The notes beneath the pieces were generated by a model. It was given only the letters and a program-made list of their open reading frames with translations. It was not told where the DNA came from and did not search any database. Shown here piece by piece: positions 57,405 to 64,000 of a DNA stretch of 64,000 nucleotides; position 1 is the stretch's first letter; the number at the start of each line of letters is the position of its first letter. This DNA comes from Andrena cerasifolii (taxonomy: Eukaryota; Arthropoda; Insecta; Hymenoptera; Andrenidae), in assembly GCF_050908995.1 (NCBI RefSeq), contig NC_135123.1, positions 16,058,001 through 16,122,000 on the forward strand. Reading direction: 5' to 3'. The position numbers and the translations under genes are program-made.

Positions 57405-57896
57405 CTTGTGCTAAACTAAATCGAAAATGTGGAATAAAATATTTCGCTACGAGCTTTCGTTTTCGAGGAAATCGACTTTCAAAATTCGTCGAGCGTGCGA
57501 TCAAAAGTCCCCCGAATTTATCGGTGAAAATGTTAGAATTGCGAATGTAACGAATCCTCGTGCGGAAATAAGTGGAAATTGTGGAACGAGTTTTTCTTCA
57601 AATGAGGCTTTGTTGTCGGGAATATACAGGTTAATAATTCGTTGAATACACGCGCAATTGACTAATCATCGATTCGATAACAAAGTCCAATTTAAGGAGA
57701 GTTATTCTACAAGTGCGACTTCTTTGTGCAGAGAATCCATTTCATTCGCAGTTGTGCCATATTTACCGATAAATTCTGCCGATTTTTCGTCAGGTGCGCG
57801 CGTCCCAGGCGAATTAAAATCCTACTCGATTTTCCCAAAAATGGTGGCGCGTGTAAAAAAAAATTATTATACCTTTTCGATTTATTTTTGCACAAG
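57405..57896. mobile_element. Foldback element or inverted repeat, arms about 150-165 bases
   Basis: The left arm is 57405-57556 and the right arm 57733-57896, inverted. Shared blocks include CTTGTGC-AAA-TAAATCGAAAA, AAATCGA near the middle and GAATTTATCGGT-AA-ATG with CTGCGAATG or TTGCGAATG. A 176-base spacer separates the arms. The 154-codon frame at 57658-58122 crosses the right arm and is probably not a gene. A related arm fragment is seen at 4249-4300. Confidence 0.6.
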
Positions 57897-58965
57897 GAAT
57901 CGCTCGGCCGTATTAAGTGCCCTAAGTCCAGCCCGAATAATTAGCTTAACTAAAGAAACTGGTCAAGTAAAAAATAAATGTTTGTTCATTTCACCCCAAA
58001 TCGATCACTTTCGAGAATCGCTGTCAGGGATTTTGATGAAACTCGAATATTATGCAGTTTACACGAAATTAGGGGCAGTTTCAATCATCATTTTGCCAAC
58101 TTCCAGTTTATTTAAAAAATAAATAATTTGCAATTATTATCCACTCTCGCGGAACTAGATTCTATAAATGAATATTTATCTTCGAAAATGTTAGTCGCAC
58201 GAAGTTCATTCTTCTTTTTATTGTAATCGTACTCCTCTATATTAATTATTTTATTACCAAACGATTGCACCTGCAAATGCCACTTTCAGGTCACATCTTT
58301 GAAATAATCCGATCGAATTCTTTGAAGCCTTCTCTAAAAAGTGAAACTCTCTTTAGAATGATCAACTGTGAAATCGTCTTGGCGACAATATTCGATAACG
58401 TTATCAAATATTACAATTTTCTTGAACGATTTCGCCCCGGTCCCTTCTACTGTAAAACTGGCGTATTGCTGGCCGAAATCGGTGCTCTGGCATTTAATGC
58501 ATCCATCGATAAGGTCTGGGTTATGTATGTATCTAACGATTAAATTTCGTATCCAGATCGATTACCGCTATATTCGATCTTCGATTCCGGGGTATGTCAA
58601 AGGAAGTCGTCGGCATAGATTGTGCCAGTGACGTTGACACGTTTGTCAAGCGCGACTCTATTCCTAGTGGCGTACAGCTTCGATGGAAATTGAACGGACG
58701 GCTTACGAGCTCCGCTCGATGTACTGAGTCGCTTACAAGCGAAACTGGAATAAGATGGATCACTGATCATGCAAACTATTGTTCGACACGGCGTACAGAA
58801 TCGATTATCGAAATAACGCGCGTTCACTGTCCCCTGGCATATGTAATTACCTTTCAGTTAATTAAGACTTTACAACACAGTCGCGTTGTTACGAAAGAGG
58901 TCGACGGTATTAATTGAATAGAAAACGATTGTCCAAACAGTCAATTAATTTCTACCAATTTTTCT
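57897..58965. other. Upstream region, nothing recognised
   Basis: Open frames of up to about 107 codons overlap on several frames without recognisable motifs. Confidence 0.4.
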
Positions 58966-59175
58966 TTGGTCAAATAATCAAAAGAATCACACTTCACTAT
59001 TTTCTTCGTTATTCCGGCAAATTGCATTTTTTTTCAAAACTACGAGACACGCCACCTAGTAAACTAATCCTTCTATCTTCTCGAAGGAACTCAAGTCGTT
59101 TGGACGGATTTTAAGAAAGTTATTCTGCTTTGAAGGCTGTCCGTATCACATATTCTTGTGATTCAGTGAACTCTG
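58966..59175 (-). repeat. Tc1-like MITE relic (copy 2, degenerate)
   Basis: The segment aligns with 30366-30560 through CACTATTTTCTTCGTTATTC, GTAAACTAATCCTTCTATCT, ACTCAAGTCGTTTGGACGGA and GTTATTCTGCT. Its terminus near ATTCTTGTGATTCAGTGA is a decayed form of the CAGTGAGTCGAAAAAATATT end. Confidence 0.55.
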
Positions 59176-60523
59176 CTTGATTTTAGGTGACGACCCGACG
59201 TATGCAAATAAGGAAAGGGTTGGAAAATTTCTGTTGGAGTATCGCGACATCTCGAACCGTAAGTCGCAGTGCCTGAAAAGAAGAAATGCTCTTTGAAAAG
59301 CGTCGCCTACCGGTAACAAAAGTTGCGGGGTCTTACTTCAATCTGCTTTGCCGCGAAATCAAAATGAAGGTGCGAGGCTCGCGTGCCTGAGAATCGACCA
59401 GTTCATCGCGCGTTCATTTTTCAACTACGTGACATTAAATTTGTCGACTTCCTTCGAAAGGACGGGAAGGAGAAGTAGGCGAAGCAGTAATAACTGGAGC
59501 GTAATAGAATCAAGAAAGGAATATGAATAGAATTCTCGGTGTATATTCTACGTAGTTACTATATATCGAAAATCTTTAATTGTGTAGTCATGAACTTTTA
59601 TTACAACTAAGTAGAAGTGTAATCTGTTCTCTTTGCAAATAAAAAGTCAGTTTCTCGTCTATCAGATATTTACCAAGCAATTTAAAACTTTCTGCCATTT
59701 ATTTCCCAAGTCGTCCGTTTTGTTTAACCCTCCACTAACTTCTTCATTAATTTAAACATACAGAATGCTTCAAACTGCAAAGACTATCTCATATCGACAA
59801 CCGCCCCATCCTTTTATTCTTCAAGTTATTTATAATCGTTGCGTAGGCTTTGAAATTCCATGGTACTTTTGTGGGGCATTCTACACTCACGCTAAAATCA
59901 ACGGAGAATTCTTGAATCCCGAATATGTATGATAAACATTCCTTAAGATGATATTAGAAATTAAAATTCTGGATGGACCATGCATGGAAAAGAGAAAGGA
60001 GGCAAAGCTCAAGCAAGAAGTGTAGACCTATTCATAGAGCAGTAACCTCCAACGAACAAGGAGGCATACAGGCGGTTCTGTGTGAACTTTGAGCCTTTGT
60101 TAAAGGGACAATTAGCATTCTGCATACTGCAAAGCTGACGAAGGGGCAGTGCTGAGCCCGAGAACGTTAGTAAAATGTCGAAAAGCTAGCGGTTGGTTGC
60201 ACAATTATCGCGATTTATATTCACCTGTCCCAAAATCAAGATTATTGCCAATCATAGTTTGCCTCAACTATTCTTAATTTTGTGTTGATGCGACGAATCG
60301 ATGTCGAAAGTCCCACGAAGTGAATTCTAAATTATGTTATAGAAGCATACCTGCATTCTAAAACTGGGAACCTTCTCACCTCCATTACCATCTGGTAGTT
60401 TTGAAAGAACATAGAATATTGAGAAAGATAATATAATAGTACGAGGCATCGATCAATACAAATTAACGACTTCAATAAATTTATTATTTCTGATCTGGCG
60501 AGGAGTATTTAATCGTATTCACA
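59176..60523. other. Upstream region, nothing recognised
   Basis: AT-rich, with no exon-like ORF or terminal repeat found. Confidence 0.4.
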
Positions 60524-60562
60524 AGGTAACCCGAAAATTCTGATTATATTTTAAACTTTGCA
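60524..60562. repeat. Single end related to the 11.9 kb MITE
   Basis: AAGGTAACCCGAAAATTCTG followed by ATTATATTTTAAACTTTGCAGG resembles the left end of the MITE at 11885. No inverted partner is seen within 400 bases, so it is probably a truncated copy. Confidence 0.4.
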
Positions 60563-61074
60563 GGCTTGTAAAGGACCTCGATAGAAGTATCAGACAATCT
60601 TTTGCTTCTACTACTTTTCGCTTCTGCAGGGTGGAAACACCTCAAGGTTAATATGTATTTTCCTATTTTCCTGTGTATCTTGAAAACTACAGTAGATATA
60701 AAAAATTGTTCCACTGAAAATTTAATGGTTATTTTATGCTGTATGAAACTATGCAATCGAATTGTTTAAAATTTATAGCGAGGAACGTCTTTCTATTCAA
60801 ACTTTATGGACATGTCACGAACGATGCACAAACATAATTACGAATAATTGGTGTCCATTATATGTTGCCACTTGCAAGGAACAAGTACAATTATTCTGTA
60901 CTGCATTCCACATTAGAGTAGACTCGTTACGCGCAGTGATATACTGTTGATTGATAGGAAACCGGCAGGGAAAGTGCTACGACCAATCGCGTGTATCAAA
61001 TCCGTGGGAGCTGCGCAGATCGGTTGCAAATCGGTAGCGGTCTACTCTTACATACATCTTATACACACACTCTT

Positions 61075-61431
61075 ATGTACATTACATTAGTATTAATGAG
61101 AATGTCAGTGTTGTCAGTGGTCGTGATGAATCTCATTTCTGCAATCACCCAGACGTTTTACAGCTCTGATAGGTATCAATTTCTAATGACCGGTTTCGCC
61201 AGGATAATGGGGATATCGGGATTGAACATTATCTATGTAAAACATTGCATCAATTATCGAAGCGTCTGCGACAAGCTTACAATGGGCTTTTATGGATCTT
61301 CGATAGACCGACCACTCAATAACAACATGCCCACATCCCAAAGCGAATTTATTACTTTATTCATCAACGTCGGTCTGAATATCACTCACTGTCTGAATAT
61401 GAATATAATTAATACGTATATTATAAGATAA
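61075..61431 (+). CDS. Hydrophobic 118-codon ORF, possible membrane-protein or chemoreceptor fragment, doubtful
   Basis: From the first ATG the frame reads MYITLVLMRMSVLSVVVMNL and continues with one clear hydrophobic segment (residues about 2-25) and a second weaker one around SGLNIIYV, ending with TAA at 61431. The frame is open back to 60991 without an ATG. The pattern of two hydrophobic segments with FLMTGFARIMGISGL and an Arg/Lys-containing loop is loosely like the N-terminal part of an insect odorant receptor, but the usual marker residues are absent and no following exons are evident. It could be a receptor fragment, an unspliced exon of an unknown gene, or chance in AT-rich DNA. Confidence 0.2.
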   Translation: MYITLVLMRMSVLSVVVMNLISAITQTFYSSDRYQFLMTGFARIMGISGLNIIYVKHCINYRSVCDKLTMGFYGSSIDRPLNNNMPTSQSEFITLFINVGLNITHCLNMNIINTYIIR

Positions 61432-61434
61432 TTT

Positions 61435-64000
61435 AGTCTTGTTCCATTTTCAATAATTGCACAGAAAGAAAATAATGTTTGCTATATTGATATTATTTAC
61501 GCGTTTATTATATTATCATAACGCATTAAAATGCATATTGTTAAAAGTTTACGTGTTGGTAAAAGCAGAAAGCAAAGCTGGTGGATATTGATAATGTCCC
61601 TGTAAAAGTTTCTGGAAAACTGTTATTTCATGAAACAGAATATTAAACAGTAAATTAAAGACGGAAGCATTTCTAATATTACACACATCTGAAGTAATTA
61701 AATGCATTTGAAATCGAATATGACGTAAATGCTTACTTATAATTAAATCGCTGACGAGGGAAATGCGAGAATGAATTACATATGTCGCGCTGGAGAACCA
61801 CTAACGAGAAACAACACAGTTAATCACAGTTAATTAGTTCTGAAGAAAAATTCTCTTTGAAGAACCTTGAGAAAGCGCTGAAATACCACTCGACTTCTAT
61901 ATCTTTGCTAAAATATTTTCATTAGCTCCTAGAACACATATTAAATAAGTCCCAAATCGTTTTAAATTTTGAGTTTTTCTATTCATAAATAAATTAAACT
62001 GCGTCAAACCATACCTACAAATCCTAAACCTCAAAAACATCGGAAGCACAAAATCGTAGAGCCCACGTTATTTTCCAAACTTGATAAATCTTCTACAAAC
62101 ACGCATACCTTCTTTGCCTTCCCCCTGAAAAGATAGTCGTAATTAAGCACCTTTAATTTCAGTCAGAAGCCTGAAGCATCCTTCATTCGAAATGGCGAGA
62201 AAATAAATTTATTGGAAGAGGGAACCGAATAACAAATACGACGCATCTAATTCGGCAAAGTTGAAATAAAATTCTAACTTATTCAGTTCACTCCTACAAC
62301 AGTGAGCAATTATAAAGATTTTATGCAAAGCTGCAAAAAATGATGAATCCAGAGGCCTACTATAATTTCCCGCATCTCCACCCCCAAGTTTGTAGCTAAG
62401 CAATTTAGCTATCGAAGTCCCCTTTCTTCTACAGAAATGTTATTGTTCTTGCGAAGCTCTAGCCAAGTATCCTCCACGCTCAACGAAGTGTGCATCCTAT
62501 TTGTGGAAGAAGAGGCGTATTGTTTCGATGTTTTGAAGCACGGTTGTAGAAGTCAAAGGGACGGATTGAATTGAGGGGGTAACGAGTACGTAGCCATTGA
62601 ACGTTGCGTTTTCTTTGATAAGAAGACGGCGGAGTTTTGATGGAGGATACCGGTCGTTAGGGAAGTTTTCGAGGTTTCAAGTTGGCGCGTGTTCACGAGC
62701 CGCATCAACGTCTGCGCGTCCGCATCTTTCCGCCACTTTCTGAATGCACCGTGCCACCGCATACGTCATAATTATCACGAGTTAAGATGTCCCGCGCATT
62801 TTTTTGCCCAGACGCCGTTCAGGAAACTAATTAGCTACCACATAACGAGCGTCGCGCGAACAAAAAGAAGCCTCGTAATTAGTCGCCGCCACCCCGTCCC
62901 CGGCCCTCTATCGATCCCGCGAAAGGTGCATGGTCACCGGCGAATATTATGAGAGATTGGATGTAAACGACATGTAACGAGAGGCACAAAGCCCTGGTGA
63001 ATTTCGCTAACCGCGATAGAGACCCTGGTCCCTTTTTCACGGCAACCGCAACACGAACTGTTCACCGCCAGCGTTTGATAGTTCTATCCCCACCGAACGT
63101 ACCGTACACTCTTATCGCAGCTAATAAATTCTTCCCGAATGTAAATATACCGATCGCTTGAAATAGGGGGAGGATGTCGTGCCTGAAGAATTAATCAAGT
63201 AGATTCCAGTAGGCCAGCAAAATATCAGGGTTGAACAAAACATCGTATTAGGGTTTTTGCCAAGTGTCTGGGTTGTACAGTAGGGTGGAGCTTAAAGTTA
63301 AAAAAATTATGTATTTTTTGTAAGTCTTACCACCCTTTAGAATTCTGATATGCAAACACTATATAAAAACTTTGGACAATTCATTCTTACGTTTAGGGGT
63401 AGCTCAAGTGAGTCAAAGATTATAGAAATTATGAAAATTCGATATATAATGGCCATATTTTAATTTCTACATTTACATTATATTACATTTATATTTGTAT
63501 TTGATAATTTATTAAATTTATTCTCCGCGAAGGCTCAGACATCAGACAGAGTCTGTTTCCTGATGTCAGGGTACAATCTACCACTTGTTTTATTTAATTA
63601 TACGTCGGATGGGGCACAATGATACCTTTTCCCAGTTTCTATTTTTTTAATGAACAAATGAATGCATTTGAAAAATATTTCTAGTGTTCCATGCCCTTCC
63701 ATATAATTATCATATACATTCGAAATTTCACCATCATTGAGCTACCTGTAGATATAGATCAATTCTGCTCATATTCTGCTGGATTCTATTTTTATAAAAA
63801 GGAACAAATTAAGATGGTAAGAAGATCATACTTTCATAGTTGAAAAATAAGCTTCGCCCTATTGTACAGGCTGAATAGTTTCTGAAGTTCTGGTTAACGC
63901 CAGTTTTCGCTAGTCTCCTGGTAAATAGAATTGTAGAAACACCTATGAGGAACTTGTGGTGAATAAAACCACTCGTTGAGAAATTAAAACAAACTGCGAA
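61435..64000. other. Upstream region with GC-rich block, no gene recognised
   Basis: AT-rich to about 62.5 kb, then a GC-rich block at 62.6-63.1 kb with open frames on both strands and no motif. At 63278 ACAGTAGGGTGGAGCTTAAA resembles a TA-flanked transposon end but no partner is found. A short hairpin (ACATCAG ... CTGATGT) lies at 63539-63566. Confidence 0.4.

Noticed and set aside
57658..58122. 154-codon plus-strand ORF
   Set aside because: It overlaps the right arm of the foldback element and shows no motif.
63278..63310. Possible transposon end ACAGTAGGGTGGAGCTTAAA
   Set aside because: No inverted partner or target duplication found in the remaining 700 bases of the window.

Overview
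This is a eukaryotic, visibly AT-rich window that is almost entirely intronic and intergenic. It looks like an insect genome. A hymenopteran is my best guess, from the gene architecture and the type of short DNA-transposon relics, but the sequence does not prove the order. I see no operons, no rRNA, no convincing tRNA and no CRISPR.

The one gene I can support well lies on the minus strand and runs off the left edge. It encodes a Dpr-family (Defective proboscis extension response) two-Ig cell-surface protein. Four coding exons can be joined with matching splice phases: 39330-39486 (signal peptide and N-terminus), 13604-13788 (pro-domain and first half of Ig1), 12550-12763 (second half of Ig1) and 948-1134 (first half of Ig2). 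Together they give 247 complete residues plus a split glycine codon. Introns 1 and 3 are about 25.5 kb and 11.4 kb. The rest of Ig2 and the C-terminus lie outside the window. Dpr proteins bind DIP proteins at neuronal contacts. The sequence details (a PNNW loop, HPP after the Ig1 F strand, a YYKTGSGIEL-type start of Ig2) resemble a divergent Dpr subgroup rather than the classical Dpr consensus.

The introns and the 24.5 kb upstream of exon 1 carry many small non-autonomous transposons that can be recognised by internal comparison. They include: three copies of a TA-flanked family with AGGGGTTATACC termini (left edge, 11.0 kb, 37.6 kb), one rearranged into a foldback; two hAT-type MITEs with CAGAGTTGGGCA ends (2.0 and 41.1 kb), the first with an 8-bp target duplication and a second element nested in it; a MITE at 26.6 kb with two mismatches in 41-bp inverted ends; a MITE at 11.9 kb with a related end at 60.5 kb; an AGGGG-ended element at 28.4-29.1 kb; a Tc1-like MITE pair at 30.4 and 59.0 kb; a foldback element at 57.4-57.9 kb; LINE-tail-like sequence at 1.4-1.8 and 42.1 kb; and a dispersed repeat shared by 6.7 and 47.0 kb.

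Between these, several GC/CpG-rich blocks stand out from the AT-rich background (notably 3.5-4.05, 7.1-8.45, 25.7-26.45, 29.3-29.9, 35.0-35.75, 36.8-37.1, 62.6-63.1 kb). They hold long overlapping reading frames on both strands but no recognisable protein, and are better read as candidate regulatory DNA. From 39.5 to 64 kb I recognise no gene with confidence; one hydrophobic ORF at 61 kb is noted at low confidence. I found no clear novel biological system. The most interesting points are the divergent Dpr gene, an overlapping upstream ORF at its start, and the nested and rearranged MITEs.
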